Notes under the pieces: generated by a model | What the model was told of the DNA's origin: nothing | The model's input: only the letters and a program-made list of their open reading frames with translations | The model's database searches: none | Shown: one piece after another, positions 19,900 to 31,597 of the stretch | Position numbering within the stretch: position 1 is the stretch's first letter | How the letters are laid out: every line of letters starts with the position of its first letter | Translations under genes and position numbers: made by a program | Assembly: GCA_007570785.1 (NCBI GenBank) | Contig: ML664159.1 | Span: 5,827,376-5,891,375, forward strand | Length of the DNA: 64,000 bases | From: Antilocapra americana | Taxonomy: Eukaryota > Chordata > Mammalia > Artiodactyla > Antilocapridae | Direction: 5' to 3'

Positions 19900-20872
19900 T
19901 ATATAAAAAGTGAAATAAGAAACTGTTTCTCCTGCTATTTCATGAATTCCCTTGGAATTCACACACATAAAAAAAATCTCTCGTAACAGAAACAATTGGT
20001 TAATTGGGTCATTTAAAGTGGCTACTTCTACAACCCAAAATGTGGTTTCTGGTTTTTAGCTTGGAGAGTATGAATGGACTTTCTAATGAATGGGAGTCTT
20101 CTACAGTTTCACTGTGAATTTAATATCTGTAAATGGAGCCCCCAAGGCCAAATTTCCCATAAATGGTTAGCAGGATTATTGGTGAGGAAGATTCCTTAGA
20201 CAGAGAAAGAGTAGCTCGAGTGGAAATGCAATTGCTTTTGTTTTGAGGTCTCTGGGGTAAGTCCTTGGGGTGGGTGCTGCCCCCACAAAAGGGAAGTCCC
20301 TAGTGGCTGAATAAAGAGGTTCCAAGTAAAAGAAAAAAAAAAAAGAGTTGTTTTATTACCCTGGCACAAATTGAAACCAAGGAAGTAAATAAAGGACGAA
20401 CTTCTGAGAGGAGAGTTTGATGGTTTGGTTTCTGGGTGTGTCCCCAGTGGTTTCACTTTGCATTTCTGTGGCACTTGATTGAGGTGATGTGCCGTGAGAA
20501 GTTTCTGCTCCAGGCTTTCCAATAAGAAACCCTGGAAACCACACTCAGGGGTAAGGACCGGCAAATCCCCCAAAAAAGATTATTTCACAGTTATCATTCA
20601 ACCTCCACTGACGACACCCAGGCGATGCACTCCATTCCCGAGCTCTCTCCCATGTCCCAAGTTGGATTTCTCGCCCCTCTGGAAGTCTGTATTCAAAGCT
20701 TCCCAAGATATCGCAAGCCTATCTTCATTATCTTTGTGCCTGAAACTGCTCCTGCTCCTATATTCTCTTGTTTAGCAGATAGCCCTGACATTTATCCAGG
20801 TACTCCAGCTTGAAACGTGGAACTTCTTGACTCTTTCTCTTAAACCACTTCAAATTCAAATTCATCACCAGA
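19900..20872. other. Unassigned sequence
   Basis: A 13-base A run occurs at about 20333-20344. Open frames up to 125 codons lack known domains and are not supported by splice signals. Confidence 0.3.
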
Positions 20873-20882
20873 TCCTGTCATG

Positions 20883-21097
20883 CGAGTGATCTGTCTCATA
20901 GTTGTGTGTGACTCTTTGCTGACCCCATGGACTGTAGCCCGCCAGGCTCCTCTGTCCATAGAATTCTCCAGGCAAGAGTACTGGAGTGGGTGGCCCATCC
21001 CTTCTCCAGAGGGTCTTCCTGACCCAGGGATCAAACCCAGGTCTCCTACATTGCAGGCTGTTTCTTCTTCACCACCTGAGCCACCGGGGAAGCCCAG
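20883..21097 (-). mobile_element. Bov-tA SINE with TSD
   Basis: Reverse copy through GACCCCATGGACTGTAGCCC and CCTGACCCAGGGATCAAACC to GAGCCACCGGGGAAGCCC. TCCTGTCATG occurs at 20873-20882 and 21098-21107. Confidence 0.93.
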
Positions 21098-21384
21098 TCC
21101 TGTCATGGCTGCCTTCTAAATCCATCTCACACCTTTTTCCTCCTCAGCTGGCCTAGAGCAAATGCCTTAGTGGAATGAGTCCCAGGTTCTCGTCAGGGCT
21201 GATAGAAAAACTTCCCCAGAGTTCCAGCCTCCACAAAGTTCCCTCCAATCCATCCAGCACATCATTCCTTATGCTCTTTCAGAAAAGCAAATCCAACTAC
21301 CTTTCCACTCTGCAAAGTCCTTCAGTGCTCTGGCAACAGAGGCATCTATGAAATATGATGTAACAAGGAGGAAACCTGTAAGTC
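21098..21384. other. Unassigned sequence
   Basis: No repeat or gene signal recognised. It lies between a SINE and a MIR remnant. Confidence 0.3.
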
Positions 21385-21490
21385 TAGACACATGAGCAGG
21401 AATTCTAGCCCTGTTGCATATCTTGGGCAAGTCACATAGCCTGTATGAGCCTCCATTTCTTCACCTATAAAATAAGGTATTTTGAAGTAG
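21385..21490 (+). mobile_element. MIR SINE relic
   Basis: GAATTCTAGCCCTG, then CTTGGGCAAGTCACATAGCC and CTCCATTTCTTCACCTATAA, follow the MIR core order. Confidence 0.65.
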
Positions 21491-21524
21491 GACAGTAGAT
21501 TTAAAGTCTTTAGCCCAGGATCAA

Positions 21525-21788
21525 CACTCCAGTACTCTTGCCTGGTAAATCTCATGGACGAAGGAGCCTGGTAGGCTGCAGTCCTGGAGTCCCTAAGAGT
21601 CGGACACAACTGAGCGATTTCACTTTCACTTTTCACCTTCATGCATTGGAGAAGGAAATGGCAACCCACTCCAGTGTTCTTGCCTGGAGAATCCCAGGGA
21701 CGGGGAAGCCTGGTGGGCTGCTATCTATGGGGTCGCACAGAGTCGGACATGACTGAAGCGATTTAGCAGCAGCAGCAACAACAGTAAA
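21525..21788 (+). mobile_element. Bov-A2 dimeric SINE
   Basis: Two BovA monomers in tandem, each with TCTTGCCTGG and GTCGGACA, separated by TTTCACTTTCACTTTTCACC and GCATTGGAGAAGG. It ends in (AGC)n: CAGCAGCAGC. The second monomer is better preserved than the first. Diagnostic of pecoran ruminants. Confidence 0.95.
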
Positions 21789-21804
21789 TAATATATTTAA
21801 ACCA

Positions 21805-21945
21805 TCACACAGACACATGTATGCATAAGCACATAGCACACACAAAAATGTACACACAAAAAACATATGCACATGCAGGCCACACATATACACACATGAA
21901 CTCACATGCTGCACATAAATACACATATGTACACACAAAGCATAT
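21805..21945. repeat. Degenerate CA-rich low-complexity tract
   Basis: Irregular ACACA/ACATA runs directly downstream of the Bov-A2 tail. The open frames here on both strands are repeat artefacts. Confidence 0.8.
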
Positions 21946-22240
21946 TGTAAAATGCAAAGCTTCCAAGTATGAAATGCAGCCTTTCATATACAATGTAGTC
22001 TGATACTTTGGTTTTTCCATGTTACTTAATTTTTATATTTTTAATGATTAAAATAATATTAATTATGGCCCACAAAATTGATGACAAGACTCATTAGGAG
22101 ACTGAAATCCTGCTGTTATTAAATACTGAGCTACTATATTTCTAAGTTTCCTTCTGTGAAGATGTAGGTGGGCCAAATCAGAAAAAAGAAGTGCTTCCAG
22201 AATTTAAGAAGAAAAGTTAGGAAGAATTCCTTCTAACTAA

Positions 22241-22810
22241 TAAAACCCTGAGCACAAAGACCTTTGCATGTGCTGAGGATAAAGGCTTCAGCCTCTTAGA
22301 CCTTCCCTGATTTCCAAAGAGCAGAGTCAAACAGTTACTCATTAGGGAAGCGAGGGGATGCAGAAAGGAACACCAGCGCAGTGATGGGTCAGGGTCCTAG
22401 CTCCTCCTGGGCTAGGGTGGAGGATGAGGGGAGAACAATCTGATACATATCTCTGAGGTCTCCTGCAGGAACTGAGGCTCCACCCAGGTGGAAGATGGTA
22501 ACTTCAGGCTGAACACAGGCACACAGACTCCCAGACAAGTAGGAACCAGCAGGCTGATGACTGAGATTCCTGGAACACCACCTCGTTAGAACACCTCACC
22601 ACTAACCAATCAGAGGTGGGTTATACATTCTGCAGCCCTCCCCCCACATTTTGCCCATAAAAACTTCTTCCCTAAAACCCAGGCTGGAGTTTGGATCCTT
22701 TGAGCATGAACCATCTATACTTCCTTGCTCAGTTCTTCAACAAACTTTTTTCTCTGCTCCAAACTCTGACATTTCACTGTGTTGGGCACACAAATTTGAA
22801 TTCAACAACA
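22241..22810 (+). mobile_element. Probable solo LTR of an endogenous retrovirus
   Basis: A TATA-like CCCATAAAAACTTC at about 22657 follows an ACCAATCAGAGG box near 22605, a typical LTR U3 promoter order. The right part (CACTGTGTTGGGCACACAAA) ends in CAACAACA, an LTR-like CA end. CTAA occurs at 22237-22240 and 22811-22814 and could be the 4-bp target duplication. The left end reads TA rather than TG, so the 5' border is uncertain. No internal viral gene is next to it. Promoter function is not shown. Confidence 0.5.
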
Positions 22811-23148
22811 CTAATACCATAAAAACAGTCACTTTATTACAAGGCAGTCCCATTTCCTAGTCAACAACTCACTACTTTGCTACTTGCAAGTATGGAAACC
22901 ACAGGCACCAGTTAAAAATTAACCACAGACCTCAGTTAAAAATTGTGTAATTGGCTTCATGACAGTATTCAGAATTCCCCATCTCTTTAGGCAGACAGTC
23001 CCTTTTAAATAATACGTGCACACAAAAAGTGGGGGGAACAGCTTTTTTTAGCATAATAATGTATGTTGCAGATAATGCTACTCATATTCTATATTCAGAT
23101 ACATCTTTTTCTTAATGACTAAATAGGATTCCATTTTATAAATTGGGT
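22811..23148. other. Unassigned AT-rich sequence
   Basis: No feature recognised. Confidence 0.3.
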
Positions 23149-23156
23149 CTAATTTA

Positions 23157-23656
23157 ACTAATTTCTTTTTTTTAAATTTTCTTTACTTTATTGTGTTGGT
23201 TTTGCCATACATTGACATGAATCTGCCATGGGTATACATATGTTCCCCTTTCAGAAACCCCCTCCCTCCTCCCTCCCGATTCCCTCTCTCTGGGTCATCC
23301 CGGTGCACCAGCCCTGAGCATCAAACCTGGGCTGGCGATTGATTTCACATATGATAATTAACATGTTTCAATGCCATTCTCCCATATCATCCCATCTTGC
23401 CCTCTTCCACAGAGTCCACGAGACTGTTCTATACATCTGCGTTTCTTTTGCTGTCTCGCATACAGGGTTCTCGTTACCATCTTTCTAAATTCCATATATA
23501 TGCGTTAGTATACTGTATTTTTGTTTTTCCTTCTGGCTTACTTCACTCTGGATAATAGGCTCCAGTTCCATCCACCGGAGTAGAACTGATTCAAATGAAT
23601 TCTTTTTAATGGCTGAGTAATATTCCATTGTGTATATGTACCACAGCTTTCTTATC
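23157..23656 (-). mobile_element. 5'-truncated bovine-type L1 3' end
   Basis: The reverse strand carries the L1 ORF2 C-terminal region and 3' UTR. Markers are TATTGTGTTGGTTTTGCCATAC, AGCCCTGAGCATCAAACC and TGGCTGAGTAATATTCCATTG. CTAATTTA flanks it at 23149-23156 and 23657-23664. About 500 bases of a roughly 6-kb element. Confidence 0.88.
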
Positions 23657-23864
23657 CTAATTTATGCAATGTCTTATGGATGGCCTTTTCTACTAAAACA
23701 CAAACATCCTAGAAATGAAATTCCAAAGACAAAGAACATATGCAGTTGTCTTTTGATAGATATAGCCAAGTTATCTTTCTTGGAAAATTTACCAGTTCAT
23801 ACCCTTCTTAATGGTGTATGAGTACCAGTTACACCAGACCCCTGCCAACACTTGTTTGAGAATC

Positions 23865-23970
23865 AACCACATGGATGCAAGTCTCAGCTTTGGCATGAGG
23901 TATGTGATCTTGAACAAGTTGTCTGGCCCTTTGTCAAAATCCACAAGGTTGTTTTAAGGATTAAATTCAG
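23865..23970 (+). mobile_element. MIR SINE relic
   Basis: GCAAGTCTCAGCTTTGGCATG, TGATCTTGAACAAG, AAAATCCACAAGG and GGATTAAATTCAG follow the MIR order. Confidence 0.6.
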
Positions 23971-24421
23971 TAGTGAGTGCAAGAGGTCTTTTATAATTTA
24001 TCAAGTATTGTTGGTTGCATCTTTTTTCCCCAGCCCCACCCTAGTAATACTAATATAAAATTTACCTTTAACATAGTATTATATGTTAAGTTACAGCTGT
24101 AACAGTGCATGTTCCTTGAAGGCAGTCCAATTTAAACAGCATGAGTGTAGCAAACTTGATGCTCAATAAATGTTGACACATTATGAGCTTACATCTTTTT
24201 TTTTTAATATATTGTTTTCAAGTGAGCCTTGTGTATTGATGATCTTAGGTGTTTAAAGTCTTCTGAACTCGTTAGCAGAAGAGAGTGCTAAAGAATTCAT
24301 TGTAGATGACCAATATTTATTACCAAAAATAGCTAATTATTGTCTGACAGAAGTTGATTTTGAAGTGTTATAATATACCAAAAGAAAATAAAACATTTCT
24401 TAGAATTATTTATTAGAATTT

Positions 24422-24600
24422 GAATGTTTTTAACAGATTTATTGATGTATAATTCACATGCCTTAAAATCTGTTTTGAGTATAGAATTATTGATTTGGGA
24501 TAAATTTATAGAGTTGAGCAAACATCACCACAATCCAGTTTTAGAACATTTCTATCAACCCAGTAAGATTCTCTCACGCCCATCCACATCTCTGTAAGTT
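24422..24600 (-). mobile_element. Old L1-type LINE 3' relic
   Basis: TTTATTGATGTATAATTCACATGCC, then GCAAACATCACCACAATCCAG and GAACATTTCTATCAACCC match the familiar old-L1 reverse-strand text. Diverged. Confidence 0.55.
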
Positions 24601-24909
24601 CAGAACATCAGTTAGCTGGGGATGGGTGAATAGCTTGTATCACCTCTGGTCCCCCACCATCCTGCCCTGCACATGCTCAGGAGACAACCAGGGGGTGTGG
24701 GGCAATTGTTCAAGCTGTGCTGTAGTGTCTCATTTCTAGGGTCTTCCTATTAAATGCCTGGATTGTCACCCATAATATTGCTTTTCCCAACCTGGACTGT
24801 AGCTTCAGGTCAACAAAGTGCTGACTCTCCTTGTTCACTTGCCACTGGGATCATTCACAACCAAGGGTGGGTTTTCTGCTGAAACTCAGTTGCACTCCCT
24901 CCATACTAA

Positions 24910-25112
24910 TGGCTTCCCAGGTGGCTCAGTGGTAAAGAATCCACCTCCCAATGCAGGAGATGCAGGTTTAATCCCTGGGTCAGGAAGATCCCCTGGAAAA
25001 GGAAATGGCAACCCAATCCAGTATTCTTGCCAGCAAAATCCCATGGACAGAGGGATCGGGTGGGCTACAGTCCATGGGGGTCTCACAGAGTCGGACATGA
25101 CTGAGCTAATGA
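24910..25112 (+). mobile_element. Bov-tA SINE
   Basis: GGCTTCCCAGGTGGCTCAGTGG head, CAATGCAGGAGATGCAGG, and the BovA body with a small change (CTTGCCAGCAAAATCCC). It ends TCGGACATGACTGAGC. Confidence 0.93.
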
Positions 25113-25670
25113 GCACCAGGACTGAAGCTGCAGGCTTTTTCAGTATGTCGGATCCTGCTAGAACCTTCTCACTGAGCTGGCACAGGACTGGCTAGGAGCA
25201 GTCCCAGGCAAGAATGCCAAAGAATTCCACTATTCCTAATAAGATATAGCAGTTCTTTATGAAGAAGAAAAAAAAAAAAAACCACTTCCCAGTTTGTTGT
25301 TTGCCTTTAGTCAATTTCCAGAGCCCTGAAATGGACGCTGTTCTCATTTTCTCTTTATTTTCTAGGGAGATGATTGCTGACTTGCTTACTCTTCCCTGTC
25401 GGAAGTCTGGAACTTGGGTTTTAAGATGAGCAGTTTTCTTCTATTTGGCTTCTCAGTGTTCCAGCAGCATTGATCCTTGGCCTCAGTGGACATTCTCCTA
25501 TAAATGAAAATGCCTTTGGAAGGCGCCTGGACTCAACAACACGTGCCAGCCAGACCTGCTGCTCAGGAGGTGACTGAACATCACTCAGTATACACAGATT
25601 GTCTTGGTTCTTCAGGAGCAACTTGATGTGCAAAATGAGCCAGTTAGGAAAAGAAAGCAAAAGTAAAAAA
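25113..25670. other. Unassigned sequence
   Basis: A 17-base A run lies at about 25264-25281. No repeat family or exon recognised. Confidence 0.3.
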
Positions 25671-25717
25671 TATATATGTGTGTGTGTGTGTGTGTGTACA
25701 CACACACACACACAGAG
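25671..25717. repeat. Palindromic (TG)n-TAC-(AC)n microsatellite
   Basis: A TATATATG lead is followed by about 11 TG units, then TAC and about 9 AC units. The TG and CA arms are mutually complementary, so the array can fold back on itself or form Z-DNA. Confidence 0.95.
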
Positions 25718-25879
25718 TAGTAAAACCTCCTTTTGCGGCTTGAAAGCTGAGAAATGAACACTTCCCCAGTCTGGAAAGTCCAGAGATGAAGACCTTCGGA
25801 CAAAAGACAACCCCATATAGGACTGTGCACAACTAGAATTCTGAGAGAGGACTGTAGGACTTAAAGAAGTTATTGTTTC

Positions 25880-26625
25880 AATTTAGTTCAGTCACTCAGT
25901 CATGTCCGACTCTTTGCGACCCCATGGACTGCAGCACCCCAGGCCTCCCTGTCCATTGCCAACTCCTGGAGCTTACTCAAACTCATGTCCATCCAACCAT
26001 CTCATCCTCTTTCGTCCCCTTCTCCTCCCACCTTCAATCTTTCCCAGCATCAGGGTCTTTTCCAATGAGCCAGTTCTTCGCATCAGGTGGCCAAAGTATT
26101 GAAGTTTCAGCTTCAACATCAGTCCTTCCAATGAATATTCAGGACTGATTTCCTTTAAGATGGACTGGTTGGATCTCCTTGCAGTCCAAGAGACTCTCAA
26201 GAGTCTTCTTCAACACCACACTTCAAAAGCAGTAATTCTTTGGTGCTCAGCTTTCTTTATAGGCCAACTCTCATATCCATACATGACTACTGGAAAAACC
26301 AAATCTTTGACTAGACGGACCTTTGTTGGCAAAGTAATGTCTCTGCTTTTTAGTATGTTGTCTAGGTTGGTCATAGCTTTTCTTCCAAGGAACAAGCGTC
26401 TTTTAATTTCATGGCTGCAGTCACCATCTGTAGTGATTTTGGAGTGAATGAAAATAAAGTCTGTCACTGTTTCCATTGTTCCCCCATCTATTTGCCATGA
26501 AGTGATGGGACCAGATGCTATGATCTATGTTTTCTGAATGTTGAGTTTTAAGCCAACTTTTTCACTCTCCTTTTTCACTTTCATCAAGAGGCTCTTTAGT
26601 TCTTCTTTGCTTTGGGGACTGACAT
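25880..26625 (-). mobile_element. BovB LINE 3' third
   Basis: The reverse strand carries the C-terminal reverse-transcriptase region through the 3' end. The + strand starts at the 3' terminus (AGTCACTCAGTCATGTCCGAC) and stops inside the region encoding LysSerLeuMet at about 26600. No intact ORF. Closely related to the copy at 38.3-39.6 kb, but inverted relative to it. Confidence 0.9.
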
Positions 26626-26684
26626 ATTTTGTGCTATGCAGGGAAGCCCTATGAATATGCATACATATATATTAATATGTGGGA

Positions 26685-26702
26685 ATATATATATATATAT
26701 AT
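26685..26702. repeat. (AT)n microsatellite
   Basis: Nine AT units just past the BovB 5' end. Confidence 0.85.
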
Positions 26703-27039
26703 GCCATATTCTGGGTATGGGTCAAAATTACAATTATTCCAAAATCTGACTTCAGTTCTCACTTAGGGCTACACGACATACTACAGAATATTTTCAGTGA
26801 TTTTTAATCTCTTAGAAATATAAGCCAATGCTATTTGGAGAGTTCAGTATTAAACACGCTAAGAGTCTTCACATTGATTTCCCACTTTCATGCCATGTAA
26901 ACTCAGATCTACACCACATGGGTTTAAATGAAAAAACAAAGGTGAAGACAATCAGATCAAAACAAAATAAAACAAAGCACTCAGAAGGCAGTGTGTGTAA
27001 TGGATTCAAGTGTGGCCGATGAGCCAGCCTGCCCGCTTT

Positions 27040-27205
27040 CAAAGACTTGCTCTTGCCCAGGTAACCGCATGAGCCTGGACAATCTGACTGACCTCCCAGC
27101 ACCTACTCCTTCATCCAGAAAACAGGAGTCATTGTAGTACCTGCCCCAGGGTGTTTCCAGAAATGAAGGACATAATGCATGTAGCACACGTTGGAGCGTG
27201 CCAGA
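27040..27205 (+). mobile_element. MIR SINE relic
   Basis: CTCTTGCCCAGGTAACCGCATGAGCC, CTCCTTCATCCAGAAAACAGG and TGTAGTACCTGCCCCAGGG follow the MIR order. Diverged. Confidence 0.55.
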
Positions 27206-27230
27206 CACATTGTTGCTGCTTATAGAGGTC

Positions 27231-27435
27231 CCGGGCTTCCCTGGCAGGTTTCCTGGTGGCTCATCTGGTGAAGAATCTGCCCACAATGCGGGAGAGGTGG
27301 GTTCAATCCCTGGGTTGGGAAGATCCCCTGGAGAAGGGAACAGCTACCCACTCCAGTATTCTGGCCTGGAGAATTCTATGGGCTGTATAGTCCATGGGGT
27401 TGCAAAGAATCGGACACGACTGAGCGACTTTCACT
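27231..27435 (+). mobile_element. Bov-tA SINE
   Basis: A slightly rearranged 5' edge (GGCTTCCCTGGCAGGTTTCC) leads into TGGTGGCTCATCTGGTGAAG. The body ends CGGACACGACTGAGCG. TATAGAGGT (27221-27229) and TACAGAGGT (about 27436) may be the TSD. Confidence 0.92.
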
Positions 27436-27439
27436 ACAG

Positions 27440-28572
27440 AGGTTAGCTGTGCGTTTTCTATTCTAATTCTTATCCTATTATTTACTGACCAAATAATTCA
27501 GCATTTCCTAACTGCTGGTGCCAGAGAACTCAAAGAGGCCACAAAAACCTATCACTGAATGCAGTTAATTCTCAAGACCAAAAGCTCACGACTCTTAATC
27601 AATCAGGAAAATTATATATGTCAGTGTGTTCCATGCAACTTGTATTTTCGATGACAAAATAAACAAGGGAAAAATTATGATTCAAATGCTTTGCTCTTTT
27701 TACTAAAAATGTTAAGAAGAATATAGTCTCTGCTTTCAAAGATTTAAAAGGTCTGAGGAGGAGAATTTTCATATTTTACCAATCCGTACTAAGCCAGTGT
27801 GGGGACACACTGCTAGGAGAATAAGCACTCGGAAAGAGCCTGATACACTCGTTCATTCTGCTGTAAATGTGTAGACTTGGTAGATTAATAACTATCCCAG
27901 AACACACTGAGCATCATTAACAGCACTAAAATAACTAGAAAATAATTCTTTCAACGAGAGTGCTTCATTGTGCCAACAGTGAGGCTTACCATGAATGTTT
28001 GTCTTCCTTCCAAGAGTCTGGAATTCTGGCAGCGTGTGCCTACACGACCAACTCCCAATAAAAACCCTGATCACTGAGTCTTAATGAACTCCCTGGTAGA
28101 CAACTTTTCACACCTGCTTTCCCAATCTGTGGCTGGAGAAATTCAATGCATTCAGTGACACCAATGGAAATAAAGTCTTGAAAGCCCACACCTGGTTTCC
28201 TCCGGTCTCTGTCCCATGTACTACCTCTTCTCTTTGCTGATTTTGCTTTACATCCTTTCATTATAATAAATTGTAGCTGTGAGCACACATACAAAGAAAA
28301 GAGTTGTTTAAAACAGTATGCCAAATATATTTATGACACATAAAAAAAAGACATAATCACATCTTAAAACATCTTACTTATCATTAGAAACAGACTAACA
28401 ATTCAATTTATGAATGACAGAAGAGAATAAGCAATTTAAAAAACAAATACAAATGAAAGTATAATATGGAAAGACCCTCAGCCTCACTAGTAATAAACAT
28501 TATGTGAACTAGATACATGTATTCCCAACACACTGGCAAAGAGAAAAATGGATAATTGATCATATCTAGGAC
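27440..28572. other. Unassigned sequence
   Basis: Mostly AT-rich. Open frames of 60-94 codons have no recognisable domains and no repeat family was identified. Confidence 0.3.
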
Positions 28573-28795
28573 TAGGACTTACCTGGTAACTCAGACAGTA
28601 AAGAATCTGCCTGCAATGCAGGAGACCGGGGTTCAGTCCCTGGGTCAGGAAGATCCCCTGGAGGAGGGCATGGCAACCCACTCCAGTATTCTTGCCTGGA
28701 GAATTTCATGGACAGAGGAGCCTGGCAGGCTATATAGTTCATGGGGTCGCAAAGAGTTGGGCACAGCTGAGCAACCAACACTTTCACTTTCACTA
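28573..28795 (+). mobile_element. Bov-tA SINE
   Basis: Head CTTACCTGGTAACTCAGACAG and CAATGCAGGAGACCGGGG. The BovA body runs to CACTTTCACTTTCAC. Confidence 0.93.
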
Positions 28796-28921
28796 GCAGT
28801 TTGGTGGCAGTGTGAACCGGTACAGCCTATGGCACGAATGCTTCCAGACCTTTCTTTCTCTAAGGTTCAAAGCCAGCTGGAAAAACTCCCATCAACGTTC
28901 CACAAGCTTTACTGGGCCTAA

Positions 28922-29134
28922 AGTTGTTTTTTAGTCCCTGAGTCACGTCTGACTCTTTTGCAAGCCCATGGACTGAGGCCCACCAGGCTCCTCTGCCCAT
29001 GGAATTTCTCAGGCAAGAATACTGGAATGGGTCGCCATTTCTTTCTCCAGGGGATCTTTCCGACCCGAGGATCAAAACCCCATCTCTTGCTTTGACAGGT
29101 GGATTCTTTACCACTGAACCACTAAGGAAATTCA
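28922..29134 (-). mobile_element. Bov-tA SINE
   Basis: Reverse copy from AGTCCCTGAGTCACGTCTGAC to the head complement CACTGAACCACTAAGGAAATTC. It lies in opposite orientation to the copy about 130 bases upstream. Confidence 0.92.
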
Positions 29135-30377
29135 AACAAGGGATTAGTATGTGTGTATTGTTCTACAATGTTTCTTTGTTTCACTTTTTAAATCCTGGAG
29201 ACACTTCCATGTCTGGTATCCCCAAGTTAAGAGCATCTCTGACCCATTTTTCTAAAGAATAAACTCCTGACTGTGGCCAAGAAGAAAGTGGAGGTTATCT
29301 GCTCCCCCAAATACAATGTTTGTCCCCTCTGCCACCTCTCCCTACCTTCCTGGGTACCACCATTTCCTGAGACTTTATGTTTTATTTTTCATTAGCCTTT
29401 CAAAAATTATTTTCATGATTTGTTCTCTTTAGGGATACTTTTTGTGCTGTCATTTCAAAGAGATTTAAGGAGGATAAGTGTGTAAACCATGTGGTCAGCC
29501 TGCTATATCGAAGAGAAGTTTCCATAATGTAATTTAAAGGGAAGAAAGAAATTTGTAGGAATATCTGCATATACATAAATAATACATGTATTTACATATA
29601 ATACCATTTTCAACATTAATAAACATGTGCTCTGTATGCCTAGAAATTGAGAAAGAACTTTCTGTAGCACACATTTCTCTATTTTTAAGTTTTTTGAATG
29701 ACAGAGATTATTTTCACAAGGGAGGATACTTTTTAAAAACTCTAAACCATAACCGTGTTTTAATTTTTCAAGAGAATACATGTTCACTGTAGAAATTATT
29801 GAAAGTTCAAGAAGTGAAATGAATCATAAAAAAGAAAAATACCTTTCATAGTCTCTTTTCACTTTGGCTATAACTATCTGGCAGATAAATATTTGGGCTT
29901 AAATTCCCTTTCTTCCTGCAAGCATGCACACACTTTTTCTCCCCAGTACAATCAGTTTTAACATGATGCTTTCTTTCAACAATATGTCATAAGCATCTTT
30001 TCCAAATCAATAAAAGAAGTATCAACTAATCTAAAAGAATAGATTTAATATCCTCTGTCCACGGAGCAATAAAATTAGAGATCAATATGAAAAGACATGG
30101 AAAAAATACGCTTGGGATTTTAAAGACATCATTCTAATAATGTATGAATACAAGTAGATATTGCAAAAAAAATTTTAAATATTGGTAAACAAAAGATAAG
30201 CCAAACACTAAAAATCAAGGTGCAATAAATGTCATATTTGCATGAAAATGCGTAGTTGTAATTCCTTTATTAATAAATAAGAAGTCTTTAGTAAATAAGA
30301 TTGCAAATAATCTGATTTTTAAAATCTAGGTATGATACTGTGATTTATAGAAAGAAATATATATTTGGTCTTCCTTC
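29135..30377. other. AT-rich sequence with possible LINE debris
   Basis: The stretch at 30055-30240 (GGAGCAATAAAATTAGAGATC, GGTAAACAAAAG) resembles L1 ORF2 on the + strand. 29760-30020 resembles old LINE 3' text. Neither is secure. Confidence 0.3.
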
Positions 30378-31440
30378 TAGTTTCAGGCACAGAGCTCCTA
30401 AAACACTTGGAGTTTCACAAGTGTTGAGAGCTATCAAGATGTCTTTTATTATGTTAATAAGGTGACTTTTGGAAAGTCCCTGGGTAACCTGAGGATGGGA
30501 AATTTCTCACCAGAGGTAACAACAAAAGGATTAAAGGGTTGGAACTTTTAGTCTCGCCTCTTGGCTTCCTGGAAGGGGCGGTGCCTAAAACTTGAATCAA
30601 TTATCAATGGCCAATGATTTAATCAATCATAACTACTTAATGAAACCCCTGTAAAGATTCTCAGCTTGGATGGCCAAGCTGTCTAAGGCACTGTATTCTG
30701 ATCACAGTCTCCTCTGGAGATGTGGGTTCGACATGACAAGCCAGCCTCTGGGCTTCCCTCATAGCTCAGTTGGTAAATCATCTGCCTGCAATGCAGGAGA
30801 CCCAGGTTCAATTTCTGGGTCAGAAAGATCCCCTGGAGAAAGAAATGACAACCCACTCCAGTATTCTTGCCTGGAGAATTCCGTGGACAGAGGAGCCTGG
30901 TAGGCTACAGTCCATGGACTCTCAAGAGTTGGACATGACTTAGTGACTAAACAACCAACAAAAGACTCAAAGGACAGGGTTCAGAGAGCTTCCACATCAG
31001 TAAGCACGTGGAGATTGGGGGACGGTGGTGTGTCTGGAGAGGGCAAGGATGCTCCAAGCCCTTTCCCATACCTTGCCCCATGCATCACCTCCATCTGAGT
31101 TTTCCTGAGTTATAGCCTTTGATAATAAATTGATGATCTAGTAAGTGAAATGTCTGAGTTCTGTGAGCTGCTATCAGAAATTAATCAAACCCAAGGAAGG
31201 TGTTATTGAAACTCCCATCTATAGTCAGATGCACAAGCAGCATCTGAAGCAATGGGGGTGGAGGGGGCATTTTTTTGTGAGAATGAGCCCTTAACCTGTG
31301 GAATCTGATGCTCTTTCCAAGTAGAGAGTATAAGAATTGTGTTGAATTGCTGGACACTCAACGGGTGTTGGAGAGTTGTGTTGTAGTGTGGGAAACCATC
31401 CTCCCAGATTCCCACACACTGGAATTAGGTGCAGAATTGT
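30378..31440 (+). mobile_element. Old LTR-like element with nested Bov-tA, family unresolved
   Basis: On either side of a SINE the sequence keeps LTR-like text common in mammalian genomes: GTGAATGTCTGAG-type GAAATGTCTGAGTTCTGTGAGC, AAATTAATCAAACCCAAGG, GAGCCCTTAACCTGTGG and AATCTGATGCTCTTTCC. No viral coding sequence is present. I recognise the pattern but not the family. Borders are approximate. Confidence 0.45.
30749..30960 (+). mobile_element. Bov-tA SINE
   Basis: GGGCTTCCCTCATAGCTCAG head, CAATGCAGGAGACCCAGG and GGTTCAATTTC. The body ends TTGGACATGACTTAGTGAC. Confidence 0.93.
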
Positions 31441-31597
31441 TCCCAGATTTTAGTTACATTGGTGTTTATTACATATATATTAATGAGGAGTGTTTTCTGG
31501 CTTTCTGGGTGTTTGGGATATCTCATATATTAAAACATTTTAAGAAAATAAATAAGTTAACTCAAGAAGCATTTGACTAGAAGTAAACTCAAAGAAA

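Noticed and set aside
24910..24990. tRNA genes suggested by B-box-like GGTTCRATCC motifs at many sites
   Set aside because: All belong to Bov-tA or CHR SINE heads. None has a complete cloverleaf with an intact acceptor stem ending at a terminator.
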